DNA of 64,000 bases, taken from Arthrobacter sp. PAMC 25486 (GTDB lineage Bacteria; Actinomycetota; Actinomycetes; Actinomycetales; Micrococcaceae). Position 1 is the first letter of the stretch. The number at the start of each line of letters is the position of its first letter. The DNA lies in NCBI RefSeq assembly GCF_000785535.1, contig NZ_CP007595.1:1798001-1862000 (forward strand), written 5' to 3'. Under the pieces are notes generated by a model that saw only the letters and a list, made by a program, of their open reading frames with translations, ran no database searches and was not told the DNA's origin. Shown piece by piece: positions 27,297 through 36,132 of the stretch. A program made the position numbers and the translations under genes.

Positions 27297-27405
27297 CTCG
27301 CTCACATAGGGGGCACTTTTGGCCGACGCTCGCTCACATAGGGGGCACTTTTGGCCGACGCTCGCTCACATATGGGGCACTTTTGGCCGACGCTCGCTCA
27401 CCTCA
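27297..27405 (+). repeat. 32-bp repeat family, locus C (right of the IS)
   Basis: A partial unit, then units starting at 27324, 27356 and 27388 (last one partial). Units differ by single bases only. It looks like the continuation of locus B after the IS insertion. Confidence 0.92.
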
Positions 27406-27684
27406 GCCCAATCCTTGGCCCAGCTGGCCCAGTTCATCCGCTGCGCCGCGTCGCGCCAATGAGTCCGCCCGAAGGAACACATCAAGCGACTCTGGCACGA
27501 CCCGGCGGTTACTCCCCACGTTGCAGTATTCGATGTGGCACCCTCCAAAATCGTGTTCAGATACGGCAGGGACACATTCGATTGGTCGGCAACCTGGTGC
27601 GGGTGAGATCTGTAGGCAATGGAGCAGCCCGTCCCGCTTGGACAGCCGCTCTCGCACTTCCCGAGGATCAGTGCGAGAGCGGCC
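27406..27684. other. No recognisable gene between two repeat loci
   Basis: About 280 bp with short open frames on both strands (for example 84 codons ending at 27403 on the minus strand). Their translations are Cys/Arg-rich or broken by stops and match no family I know. It may be a decayed gene brought in or cut during IS/repeat activity. Confidence 0.4.
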
Positions 27685-27748
27685 GCCGAAATACCCCCAC
27701 TGCTGAGCGAGCGTCCGGGGAAAGACCCCCGTATGTGAGCGAGCGTCG
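27685..27748 (-). repeat. 32-bp repeat family, locus D
   Basis: Two units in minus orientation, ending at 27716 and 27748. They follow the stop of the minus-strand SDR gene (27783) and read in its direction. Confidence 0.88.
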
Positions 27749-27782
27749 GAAGGGGTAGGAGGCGCGGGGAGGTGGCGGGAGG

Positions 27783-28754
27783 CTACTGATCAACGTAGAG
27801 GTCGATCATCAGCTCCGCGGACGGATCCACGGCGTAGCCGCTGAAGTCCTCCATGCCGCGGGACCGGAGCAGGTCCTCGTCGATAATGGTCTGGCCCGTG
27901 AGCTCCCGGCTGTTGGCGGTTAGAACGGCGTGGGCGGCATCAGCCATGATGGCCGGCGTGCGCGAACGCCGGATCATCTCATCGCCGCCCAGGATGTTGG
28001 CCACGGCGGCCGTGGCGATGGTGGTGCGCGGCCACAACGCATTGGAGGCCACCCCCTGCGCAGCGAACTCCGCCGCAAACCCCAGCGCAGTCAGTGTCAT
28101 GCCGTACTTGGCCAGCGTGTAGGCCGGGTTGGCACCGAGCCACTTCGGGTCGAAGTTCAACGGCGGACTGAGCGTGAGGATGTGCGGATTCTCCGCCTCC
28201 AACAGATGAGGCAGCGCAGCCTTAGACAACATGAAGGTGCCGCGCACGTTGACGTCCTGCATGAGGTCGTAGCGCTTGGCTGAAACCTTCAGCGTGCCGT
28301 CCAAGGAGATAACGGAAGCGTTGTTGACCACGATGTCGATCCCTCCGAACATGGCCACTGCCTGCACCACGGCGGACGCGATCGTTTCGTCATCACGGAC
28401 GTCACCCACCACGGCAAGGACCTTCCCGCCGGCAGCCTCGATCGCGGCGGCCGCGGTGTGGATGGTGCCCTCGAGACGCGGATCCGGGGCATCGGTTTTG
28501 GCGATGATCACCACATTGGCACCGTCGCGCGCCGCCCGCTCGGCGATGGCCAAACCAATGCCGCGCGAACCACCGGACATCAGGATCGTCTTGCCCGCCA
28601 GCGAGTCCGGCCCTGCGCCCGGCTGGCTGGACGTCTCCCCAGCCGGGAACGGCACCGAGGTGCCGGTGGCACCCAAGTCGCCGTCCGCCGTCGCGCTTCC
28701 CAACCCGGCGCTTCCCAACCCGGCGCTTCCCAAATCCTTAGATGTTTCGCTCAT
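27783..28754 (-). CDS. SDR family oxidoreductase, HSDL2-like
   Basis: A 323-residue short-chain dehydrogenase. After a 50-residue Ser/Gly/Pro-rich leader containing three tandem GSAGL-type repeats, the cofactor motif 'MSGGSRGIGLAIAERAA' appears near residue 59. 'VVGDVRD' and 'VVNNASVI' follow, and the active-site Tyr-x3-Lys is in 'AYTLAKYGM' (about 218). The catalytic Ser position reads 'TLSPPL', like hydroxysteroid dehydrogenase-like 2 proteins. It probably oxidises or reduces an alcohol/ketone in the module. The start overlaps the ligase by 17 nt. The leader could be an over-extended start. Confidence 0.85.
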   Translation of the reverse strand: MSETSKDLGSAGLGSAGLGSATADGDLGATGTSVPFPAGETSSQPGAGPDSLAGKTILMSGGSRGIGLAIAERAARDGANVVIIAKTDAPDPRLEGTIHTAAAAIEAAGGKVLAVVGDVRDDETIASAVVQAVAMFGGIDIVVNNASVISLDGTLKVSAKRYDLMQDVNVRGTFMLSKAALPHLLEAENPHILTLSPPLNFDPKWLGANPAYTLAKYGMTLTALGFAAEFAAQGVASNALWPRTTIATAAVANILGGDEMIRRSRTPAIMADAAHAVLTANSRELTGQTIIDEDLLRSRGMEDFSGYAVDPSAELMIDLYVDQ

Positions 28755-30363
28755 GACCCCTCCAATACGGTTCGCGCAGCTCGCGCTTCAAGATTTTCCC
28801 TGTCGCATTGCGCGGCAGTTCCGCCACAAAATCCACCGAGGTGGGGCACTGGTAGTGGGCCAGGCGCTCGCGGCAGAAGGCGATGATGGCCGCTTCCTCC
28901 ACCGTACTGCCGGGCGCACGCACCACAACAGCCTTGACCGTCTCCACCCATTTGGGATCCGGGACGCCGATGACGATCCCCTCCGCAACACCGGGCGCGG
29001 CCATGAGCACGTTCTCCACCTCGGGGCAGTAAATGTTCTCGCCGCCGGAGATGATCATGTCCTTGAGCCGGTCCACCATGAACAGGTACCCGTCCCCGTC
29101 CAGGTGCCCGATGTCGCCCGAGCAGAGGAACCCGTCCGCCGTGAACGCTGCCGCCGTGGCGTCGGGGTGGTTGAGGTAGCCCTTCATATTTTGCGCCCCG
29201 CGGACCTGGATCTCGCCGTTGGTGCCGATGGGAAGCACCTCGTGCGTGACGGGATCGGCAATCCTGATCTCCAGGCCCGGCAGGGCACGCCCCACGGACG
29301 CCAGCACCTCGGGCCGAGGCGGATGCCGGTGGTCGGAGTCCTGCATCATGGTGCCGATCCCGGACATCTCCGTCATGCCAAACACGTGCGCCAGCTCCGT
29401 GTTGGGCCACACGTTGAGAGTTTTCTCCAGCAGGGGCAGCGGCATGGGCGAGGAGCCATACGCAATCTTCTTCAGGGGTGCCATGGCGGCCGCGGCCTGG
29501 GGTCCCGCGGCGAGCACGGCCTGGATGACGGCGGGCACTAGGAAGGCGTGCGTGGCACCGTCGGCAATGGCCCTCATCATCGACGGGCCTGCCGGGTCGC
29601 GCAGGTAAATGGTCTTGACGCCGGCGTAAATTCCGGTCTGGAAGTAGCACGAGCCGCCCACATGGAACATGGGCATGCCCACCATGTTCACATCGCCGGG
29701 CACCATTCGGAACCCCGCGTTGGACACCTCGCTGTGCACGTTGACGCTCCTGTGCGTCAGCTCCACGCCCTTGGGCCGGCCCGTGGTGCCCGAGGTATAC
29801 ATGATGAGCACGGTGTCATCCGGGTCCACGTCCGCCCCGCGCATTCCACTTCGACTCCCCTTTCCATGGACGACGGCGTCCCCTCCTTCCGCATTCTCGG
29901 CGGGTTTTGCTGTGCCCGAGGCAAGAAACGGCTCGTATTCGTCGTTGTCCCCGCCGATGGCGATGGTGCGGTTCACAGGTTGTTCGGCAGCTGCCGCCTC
30001 CATGACCGGTTTGAGTTCAGCGCCGTAGAAGACGATTTTTGGGGCGGAATCCTCGAGGATGTAGGCCAGCTGGCCGGGCGCCAGGCGGAAGTTGCCCACC
30101 ACCGTTCCGGCGCCCAAGGCTGCCGCACCAAAGGTCAGCTCCACGATGGCGAGGTGGTTCAGGTCAAACGTCATGATCCTGTCCCCGCGTTTGATGCCGG
30201 CCTTCTGCAAGGCGTCGGTGAGTTGGTGGATCCGTTCCTGCCATTGGGACCAGGTGCAGCTGGTGCTGCCAAAGATCACGGCCTCGGAGTCGGGCTTTTG
30301 TTGGGCCCAATGGTCAAGCCTGTCCTGCAAGAAGACCGGGGCTTCGAGGGTGTCAAGTGTCAT
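28738..30363 (-). CDS. Acyl-CoA ligase (AMP-forming), AtuH/FadD-like
   Basis: A 541-residue adenylate-forming ligase. 'IMYTSGTTGRPKGVELTH' (about residue 190), 'FGMTEMSGIG' (about 335), 'GFLCSGDIGHLDGDGYLF' (about 415), 'DRLKDMIISGGENIY' and 'NATGKILKREL' near the end are all present. In this module it would activate a branched or terpenoid acid. ATG 30363 has AGAAAGG 6 nt before it. A 130-nt gap holding repeat locus E separates it from the hydratase upstream, so it may be transcribed separately. Confidence 0.92.
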   Translation of the reverse strand: MTLDTLEAPVFLQDRLDHWAQQKPDSEAVIFGSTSCTWSQWQERIHQLTDALQKAGIKRGDRIMTFDLNHLAIVELTFGAAALGAGTVVGNFRLAPGQLAYILEDSAPKIVFYGAELKPVMEAAAAEQPVNRTIAIGGDNDEYEPFLASGTAKPAENAEGGDAVVHGKGSRSGMRGADVDPDDTVLIMYTSGTTGRPKGVELTHRSVNVHSEVSNAGFRMVPGDVNMVGMPMFHVGGSCYFQTGIYAGVKTIYLRDPAGPSMMRAIADGATHAFLVPAVIQAVLAAGPQAAAAMAPLKKIAYGSSPMPLPLLEKTLNVWPNTELAHVFGMTEMSGIGTMMQDSDHRHPPRPEVLASVGRALPGLEIRIADPVTHEVLPIGTNGEIQVRGAQNMKGYLNHPDATAAAFTADGFLCSGDIGHLDGDGYLFMVDRLKDMIISGGENIYCPEVENVLMAAPGVAEGIVIGVPDPKWVETVKAVVVRAPGSTVEEAAIIAFCRERLAHYQCPTSVDFVAELPRNATGKILKRELREPYWRGHERNI

Positions 30364-30431
30364 GTCAAGCCTTTCTGTGGTGCCGGCGTCGCTGCCGGCT
30401 GCTTTCGAAGGAGGAGTGAAACTGACTGCGG

Positions 30432-30482
30432 TTTATGTGAGCGAGGGTTGGCGAAAAGTGCCCCGTATGTGAGCGAGCGTCG
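30432..30482 (-). repeat. 32-bp repeat family, locus E
   Basis: One full unit (30451-30482) and a partial unit in minus orientation, directly after the stop of the minus-strand hydratase at 30494. Confidence 0.88.
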
Positions 30483-30493
30483 GTGGGTGGGGT

Positions 30494-31282
30494 TTAGGAG
30501 GCGGGGAGGTGCCAGGCGGGTTTGCGGCGCTCCAGGAACGCTGCCATGCCCTCCGTTGCCTCGTCCGTGGTGAACAGCCTCGAGGACAGCGCAGCCATGT
30601 CCTCGGCGCCAGTGTTCAGGGCGGTAAGCATGGGGGCGGCGGCCAGCTTCTTGCTTTCGGCCAGGCCCTGCGGGGAGCCCTGCCGGATGCCAAACAGGAT
30701 GGGTTCCAGCGCCGCGTCCACATCGTCCGCCGCAACCGTGATGAGCCCGGCGGCCTGCGCCTCTGCGGCGTCGAAGGTTTCGCCCGTGAGGTAGTAGCGG
30801 GACACCGCCCGGCTATTCATCCGCGGCATGGTGGTCAGCGAAATGATGGCCGGGCCCAGCCCAATCCGCACCTCGGAGAAGGCGAAGGTGGCGGCCGAGT
30901 TGGCCACGACAATGTCGCACGCACCCAGAATGCCCAGCCCGCCCGCCCGGGTCATTCCGTCGACCCTGGCAATGACGGGCACCGACACGGTGAGGATGGT
31001 GCGCAGGATCTGTACGAGATCCCGGGCACCTGCCTCGACACCATGGGCCCCGGCTTCCTTGAGGTCCGCTCCGGCGCAGAACACACTGCCCGTGTGCGTG
31101 AGGAGAATCCCGCGGACGCTCCCGCCCGTGGCCGCGGCGGCATGTTCCAGCCGGGCCACGAGCTCGCCCACCAGCTGGCGGGACAGGGCATTGCGGTTGC
31201 CGGGGGAATCCAGGGTGAGCGTGGCGATGCCGGCGTCCACGGCGTAGCGGACGAGTTCGGCTGCTTCTAGACTTCCAGCCAT
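30494..31282 (-). CDS. Enoyl-CoA hydratase family protein (methylglutaconyl-CoA hydratase-like role)
   Basis: A 262-residue crotonase. 'FCAGADLKEAG' (about residue 68) is canonical. The second oxyanion segment reads 'DGMTRAGGLGILGACDIV' (about 108), with the GGG of most family members changed to GGL. 'RIGLGPAIISLTTMPRM' follows. By position between acyl-CoA dehydrogenase and the carboxylase genes it should hydrate 3-methylglutaconyl-CoA or an isohexenyl analogue. It starts 3 nt after the dehydrogenase stop. Confidence 0.85.
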   Translation of the reverse strand: MAGSLEAAELVRYAVDAGIATLTLDSPGNRNALSRQLVGELVARLEHAAAATGGSVRGILLTHTGSVFCAGADLKEAGAHGVEAGARDLVQILRTILTVSVPVIARVDGMTRAGGLGILGACDIVVANSAATFAFSEVRIGLGPAIISLTTMPRMNSRAVSRYYLTGETFDAAEAQAAGLITVAADDVDAALEPILFGIRQGSPQGLAESKKLAAAPMLTALNTGAEDMAALSSRLFTTDEATEGMAAFLERRKPAWHLPAS

Positions 31283-31285
31283 GAC

Positions 31286-32458
31286 TCAGTAGCTCTTCGG
31301 CAGGCCGAGCGAGTGCTGGGCGATGAAGTTCAGCACCATTTCGCGGCTGACGGGCGCCACCCGGCCGATCCGGGCAAGCCCCAGCATCTGGGCCAGGCCG
31401 TACTCTTTGCTCAGTCCGTTGCCGCCCATGGACTGGATGGCGACATCGAGGGCGTTGATGCTGGCCTCGGCGCCGGAGTATTTGGCCATGTTGGCGGCCT
31501 CCCCGGCGGCCTTGTCTTCGCCGGCGTCGTACAGGGCCGCGGCGCGCAGCATCATGAGCCGGCTCAGTTCCACCTCGATGTGGGCCTTGGCCAGCGGGTG
31601 CGCGATGCCCTGGTGGGCACCGATGGGCTGGCCCCACACCTCGCGCTCCTTGACATACTCCACGGCCTTGTTGATGGCGTAGCGGCCCGTGCCCACGGCG
31701 ATGGCGGAGGCCATGATGCGTTCCGGGTTGAGTCCGGCGAACAGGGCCTCGAGGGGTGCGTCTGAGCCGCCGATCAGGGCGCTGGCGGGGAGGCGGACGT
31801 CGTCCAGGAAAAGCAGGTACTGCTTCTCCGATTCGATGATGTCCATTTCCACTTCCCGATATTCAAAACCGGGGGTCTCGCGGGGCAGCACGAACATGGC
31901 GGGGCGCAGGCGGCCGCTGCGCTCATCCACGGTGCGGGCCACGATCAGCACGTAGTCGGCGTTGTTGACGCCGGTGACGAAGACCTTGCGGCCGTTGAGC
32001 ACCCAGTCGTCCCCGTCGCGGCGGGCGACGGTGGAGATGTTGTGCGAGTTGGAGCCGGCGTCGGGCTCGGTGATGCCGAACGCCATGACGATGGAGCCGT
32101 CCGCAAACCCAGGCAGCCAAACCCGCTTTTGCTCCTCCGTGCCGTACTTGGCGATGATGGTGCCGCAGATGGCCGGGGACACCACCATCATGATCATGGA
32201 GGCGCCCAGGGCGGAGGATTCCTCCAGCACGGCGGCGAGCTCGTAGATGCCTGCCCCGCCGCCGCCATATTCCTCCGGCACCGAGACGCCAAGGAACCCG
32301 GCCTCGCCCAGTTCCTGCCACATTTCCGTCATGCTTTCCCCAGCGCGGGAGTGCTTCGTGGCGTATTCAGGGCCGTATCGGCCCACAATGTCACGCACTG
32401 CCTCGCGCAGCGCCTGCAGTTCGTCCGTTTCCACAATGCTTGATTGAATGCTGCTCAT
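31286..32458 (-). CDS. Acyl-CoA dehydrogenase (isovaleryl/citronellyl-CoA type)
   Basis: A 390-residue dehydrogenase with 'MAFGITEPDAGSNSHNI' (about residue 125), 'QPIGAHQGIAHPLAKAHIE' (about 285) and 'SMGGNGLSKEYG' (about 350). The C-terminal part lacks the 'LEGSNE' motif of the isobutyryl type. It would make the 2,3-double bond that the following carboxylase needs. ATG 32458 has GGAGAC upstream; an in-frame ORF to 32572 runs into the carboxylase gene and is not used. Confidence 0.9.
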   Translation of the reverse strand: MSSIQSSIVETDELQALREAVRDIVGRYGPEYATKHSRAGESMTEMWQELGEAGFLGVSVPEEYGGGGAGIYELAAVLEESSALGASMIMMVVSPAICGTIIAKYGTEEQKRVWLPGFADGSIVMAFGITEPDAGSNSHNISTVARRDGDDWVLNGRKVFVTGVNNADYVLIVARTVDERSGRLRPAMFVLPRETPGFEYREVEMDIIESEKQYLLFLDDVRLPASALIGGSDAPLEALFAGLNPERIMASAIAVGTGRYAINKAVEYVKEREVWGQPIGAHQGIAHPLAKAHIEVELSRLMMLRAAALYDAGEDKAAGEAANMAKYSGAEASINALDVAIQSMGGNGLSKEYGLAQMLGLARIGRVAPVSREMVLNFIAQHSLGLPKSY

Positions 32459-32492
32459 TCTTGTCTCCTCATCAAATATCCTGCCATGTGTT

Positions 32493-34520
32493 TTATTCGC
32501 CCGCCGCGTCAACCACCGCGAGCACCATGCCCACATCCACGTTCTGGCCCACCATGACCGGCAATTCGGCAACCACCCCGTCGGCGGGCGCCCCGATGGT
32601 GTGCAGCATCTTCATGGCCTCCAGCACCAGCAGCGGCTGGCCCGCCGTCACCGCATCGCCGGCCTGCACGTGCACGCTGACCACGGCGCCGGGCATGGGC
32701 GCGGTGAGCGATCCCTCCGCCACGGCCAGGCTCGGATCCGGGAAGCGCTCCGCCTCGACAAAGGTGACGGCCCCGCCGTCGCCGTCCACCTCAATCACCG
32801 TGCCGGTGCTCGTTGCGTAGTGCGCCACCTGCCAGGTCCGCACCAGCCCGTCCACCTCCAGGCTCACCTTGTCTGCACTGAGATGGACGACGCCGGTCCC
32901 TCCGAAGCCTTCCGCCTCCAATCCGCGCCGGGTCAGGGCATACCTGATGGAGTGCTCCCCGGCGGGGCCCGCCAACGTGGTTGCCTGCGGCATGGAGGGC
33001 AGATTGCGCCAGCCGCTGGGCATGCCTCCCAGCACCCCGTTGCCGCGGGCTTGGACCCGGCGCAGCGCGACCCCGGCCAGGGCGGCGGCGAGCGCGGCCA
33101 GTTTTTCCTCCCCCGACCCGGCAACCGGTGCGGCCAGGGTTTCCAGCCCGTGGGTGTTGAGGAAGGCGGTGCCTGTCTCCCCCGCCAGAAACGCATTATG
33201 GCGCAGGATGTTCACGAGCAGGTCGCGGTTGGTCCGCACCCCGTGGATGCGGGCCGCGGCGAGAGCCTTGGCGAGTGTGCGGGCCGCCTCGGTGCGGGTG
33301 GGCGCCCAGGCGATGAGCTTGGCCAGCATGGGGTCGTAGTGGATGGACACGGAGGAGCCGGCCTCAATGGAGGAGTCCAGCCGCAGCCCCCGCTCGCGGA
33401 CAGGGAGCGCAAAATCCGCGGCCACCCCGTCGACCTCAAAGCGCCGCACGGTGCCGGTCTGCGGCGCCCAGCCGGCGGCCGGATCCTCCGCGTAGAGCCG
33501 CACCTCGATGGCGGCGCCCCCCACCATGCCTGCAGGTGGGGCCGGCTGCGCCTCCGGCAGCTTTCCGCCCGCGGCCACCTCAAGCTGCAGTGCCACCAGG
33601 TCAAGGCCCGTGGTGCATTCGGTCACGGGGTGTTCCACCTGCAGGCGCGTGTTCATCTCCAGAAAGTAAAAGCGGCCCTGCTCATCGGCCAGGAACTCCA
33701 CGGTTCCGGCACCCACATAGTCCACGGCCTTCGCAGCAGCCACGGCCGCCTCGAACAACTTCTGGCGCATGCCGGGTGTGCGTTCCACCAGCGGCGAGGG
33801 CGCCTCCTCCACCACCTTTTGGTGGCGGCGCTGGATGGAGCACTCACGCTCCCCCACGGCCCACACCGTCCCGTGCGCATCGGCCATGATCTGAACCTCC
33901 ACGTGGTGGCCGGTTTCCAGGTACGGCTCGCAGAACACGGTTCCGTCGCCGAAGGCGCTCGCAGCCTCCGTGCGGGCGGCCGCCATTTCGGCGGGAAGAT
34001 CGGCCAGCGCACGGACGATGCGCATGCCTCGCCCGCCGCCGCCGGCCGAGGCCTTGATGAGCACGGGCAGCTGGGCCTCCGTGACGGTGGCCGGATCCAG
34101 CTCCGTCAGGACCGGCACACCTCCCGCAGCAACCAGCAGCTTGGCTGAAATCTTGTCCGCCATGGAGTCGATGGCGGCAGGAGGCGGCCCGATCCAGATC
34201 AGCCCCGCGGCCTGCACGGCCCGGCCGAAGCCCGCGTTCTCCGAAAGAAAACCGTAGCCCGGGTGAATGGCGTCGGCCCCGGCCTGCAACGCGGCGGCAA
34301 TGATCAGATCCCCGCGCAGGTAGGTCTCGGAAGCGGCCGTCCCGGGCAGGTGCACCGCGGTGTCCGCGTCCAGGACAAAGGGGGCTCCGGCGTCGGGCGT
34401 GGAAAAAACGGCCACGGTGGAGATGCCGCGCTCCCGGCAGGAGTGGAAGACGCGGCGGGCAATCTCGCCGCGGTTGGCGACGAGCACGGAATTGATGGCC
34501 TGGGTGATGGGCTGGTTCAT
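32493..34520 (-). CDS. Acyl-CoA carboxylase alpha subunit (biotin carboxylase/BCCP)
   Basis: A 675-residue MccA/AtuF-type subunit. 'VLVANRGEIARRVF' opens the biotin carboxylase domain, 'KASAGGGGRGMRIV' (about residue 155) is the ATP-grasp glycine loop, and 'EMNTRLQVEHPVTE' (about 290) carries catalytic residues. The C-terminal biotinyl domain has Lys637 in 'LEAMKML'. It carboxylates biotin and, with the beta subunit, 3-methylcrotonyl-CoA or geranyl-CoA. ATG 34520 has AAGGA 9 nt upstream. Confidence 0.93.
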   Translation of the reverse strand: MNQPITQAINSVLVANRGEIARRVFHSCRERGISTVAVFSTPDAGAPFVLDADTAVHLPGTAASETYLRGDLIIAAALQAGADAIHPGYGFLSENAGFGRAVQAAGLIWIGPPPAAIDSMADKISAKLLVAAGGVPVLTELDPATVTEAQLPVLIKASAGGGGRGMRIVRALADLPAEMAAARTEAASAFGDGTVFCEPYLETGHHVEVQIMADAHGTVWAVGERECSIQRRHQKVVEEAPSPLVERTPGMRQKLFEAAVAAAKAVDYVGAGTVEFLADEQGRFYFLEMNTRLQVEHPVTECTTGLDLVALQLEVAAGGKLPEAQPAPPAGMVGGAAIEVRLYAEDPAAGWAPQTGTVRRFEVDGVAADFALPVRERGLRLDSSIEAGSSVSIHYDPMLAKLIAWAPTRTEAARTLAKALAAARIHGVRTNRDLLVNILRHNAFLAGETGTAFLNTHGLETLAAPVAGSGEEKLAALAAALAGVALRRVQARGNGVLGGMPSGWRNLPSMPQATTLAGPAGEHSIRYALTRRGLEAEGFGGTGVVHLSADKVSLEVDGLVRTWQVAHYATSTGTVIEVDGDGGAVTFVEAERFPDPSLAVAEGSLTAPMPGAVVSVHVQAGDAVTAGQPLLVLEAMKMLHTIGAPADGVVAELPVMVGQNVDVGMVLAVVDAAGE

Positions 34521-34536
34521 GGAGGTCATCCTTGGC

Positions 34537-36132
34537 TCACATCCGGAAGACGCCGAAGCCCTCGGCGCCCTTGATTTCGGTGGTGGCGATGGCGGAGAGC
34601 GCCATTCCCAGTACGGTGCGGGTGTCGCGGGGGTCGATGATGCCGTCGTCGTACAGCTTTCCGGACAGGAAGGTGGGCAGGGATTCGGCCTCGATCTGCG
34701 CCTCCACGGCGGCGCGCATCAGTGCGTCCGCGTCCTCGTCGAAATCGCGGCCGGTGGCTGCCGCGGCGGCCCGGCCCACGATCGACATGACGCCGGCCAG
34801 CTGTGCGGCCCCCATGACGGAGGAGCGGGCGGAGGGCCAGGAGAACAGGAAGCGGGGGTCGAAGGCGCGCCCGCACATGCCGTAGTGGCCCGCGCCGAAG
34901 GAGGCACCCATGAGCACGGACAGGTGCGGGACGGTGGAGTTGGAGACGGCGTTGATCATCATGGAGCCGTGCTTGATGATGCCGGCCTGCTCGTATTCCT
35001 TGCCCACCATGTAGCCGGTGGTGTTGTGCAGGAACAACAGGGGCGTGTTGGCAGCGTTGGCGAGCTGGATGAACTGGGCCGCCTTCTGCGCCTCGGCGGA
35101 GAACAGCACGCCGCGGGCGTTGGCCAGGATGCCCACGGGGTGGCCGTGGATGCGGGCCCATCCGGTGACCAGGGAGGTGCCGTACAGGGCCTTGAACTCG
35201 TCAAAGTCGCTGCCGTCCACCACGCGGGCAATGACCTCGCGGGGGTCGAACGGCACCTTCAAGTCGGAGGGCACGATGCCAAGCAGTTCCTCTTCATCCA
35301 TCAGGGGTTCCACCGACGGCGCCGGCGCGGCACCCCTTTTAACCCAGTTGAGCCGCGCCACAATCCGGCGACCGATCCGCAGCGCATCCATCTCATCCAG
35401 GGCGTAGTAGTCGGCCAGGCCGGAGACTCGGGCGTGCATGTCCGCGCCGCCCAGGGATTCGTCATCGGAGTCCTCCCCCGTGGCCATCTTGACCAGCGGC
35501 GGGCCGGCCAAAAACACCTTGGAGCGTTCCTTGATCATGACGATGTGATCGCTCATGCCGGGAACGTACGCGCCGCCGGCGGTGGAATTGCCGAACACAA
35601 GCGCGATGGTGGGGATGCCTGCGGCGGAGAGGCGGGTGAGGTCACGGAACAATTTGCCGCCGGGAATGAAGATTTCGCTCTGCGTGGGCAGGTCGGCGCC
35701 GCCGGATTCCACCAGTGAGATGACGGGCAGCCGGTTTTCCCGGGCGATGTCCAGGGCACGGAAGATCTTCTTGGTGCTGTACGGGTTGGAGGTGCCGCCC
35801 TTGACTGTGGGTTCGTGGGCAATAATCATGCACTCCACGCCCTCCACCACGCCGATGCCGCTGACAACGCTGGCGCCCACATGGAACTTGGTGCCCCACG
35901 CGGCCAGCGCGGAAAGTTCCAGGAACGGCGAATCCCGATCCAGGAGCATCTCCACCCGTTCCCGGGCCAACATCTTCCCGCGCCTGCGGTGCCTTTCGAC
36001 CGACTTGTCGCCGCCCGATGCCAGGACCTTGGCGTATTCGCCGTCCAGTTCGGCCAGCTTCGCTTCCATGGCAGTGGTGTTGGCTGTGAAGTCCGCGCTG
36101 CGCGGATCAATGGTGGTGCGCAATGCTGTCAC
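34537..36132 (-). CDS. Acyl-CoA carboxylase beta subunit (carboxyltransferase)
   Basis: A 531-residue MccB/AtuC-like carboxyltransferase. N half: 'RRRGKMLARERVEMLLD', 'ESGGADLPTQSEIF' (about 155) and 'GNSTAGGAYVPGMSD' (about 190). C half: 'GILANARGVLFS' and 'TTGYMVGKEYEQAGIIKHG' (about 395). It transfers CO2 from biotin to the gamma carbon of the enoyl-CoA. GTG 36132 has GGAGG 7 nt upstream and overlaps the atuA-like stop (GTGA). Sequence alone does not separate methylcrotonyl from geranyl specificity. Confidence 0.93.
   Translation of the reverse strand: MTALRTTIDPRSADFTANTTAMEAKLAELDGEYAKVLASGGDKSVERHRRRGKMLARERVEMLLDRDSPFLELSALAAWGTKFHVGASVVSGIGVVEGVECMIIAHEPTVKGGTSNPYSTKKIFRALDIARENRLPVISLVESGGADLPTQSEIFIPGGKLFRDLTRLSAAGIPTIALVFGNSTAGGAYVPGMSDHIVMIKERSKVFLAGPPLVKMATGEDSDDESLGGADMHARVSGLADYYALDEMDALRIGRRIVARLNWVKRGAAPAPSVEPLMDEEELLGIVPSDLKVPFDPREVIARVVDGSDFDEFKALYGTSLVTGWARIHGHPVGILANARGVLFSAEAQKAAQFIQLANAANTPLLFLHNTTGYMVGKEYEQAGIIKHGSMMINAVSNSTVPHLSVLMGASFGAGHYGMCGRAFDPRFLFSWPSARSSVMGAAQLAGVMSIVGRAAAAATGRDFDEDADALMRAAVEAQIEAESLPTFLSGKLYDDGIIDPRDTRTVLGMALSAIATTEIKGAEGFGVFRM

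Noticed and set aside
27297..27405. CRISPR array from the 32-bp repeats
   Set aside because: The units are contiguous, without spacers, and occur in twos and threes at several places.
32448..34148. 566-codon open frame on the plus strand
   Set aside because: Antisense to the biotin carboxylase gene; composition dominated by Gly/His/Arg/Gln.
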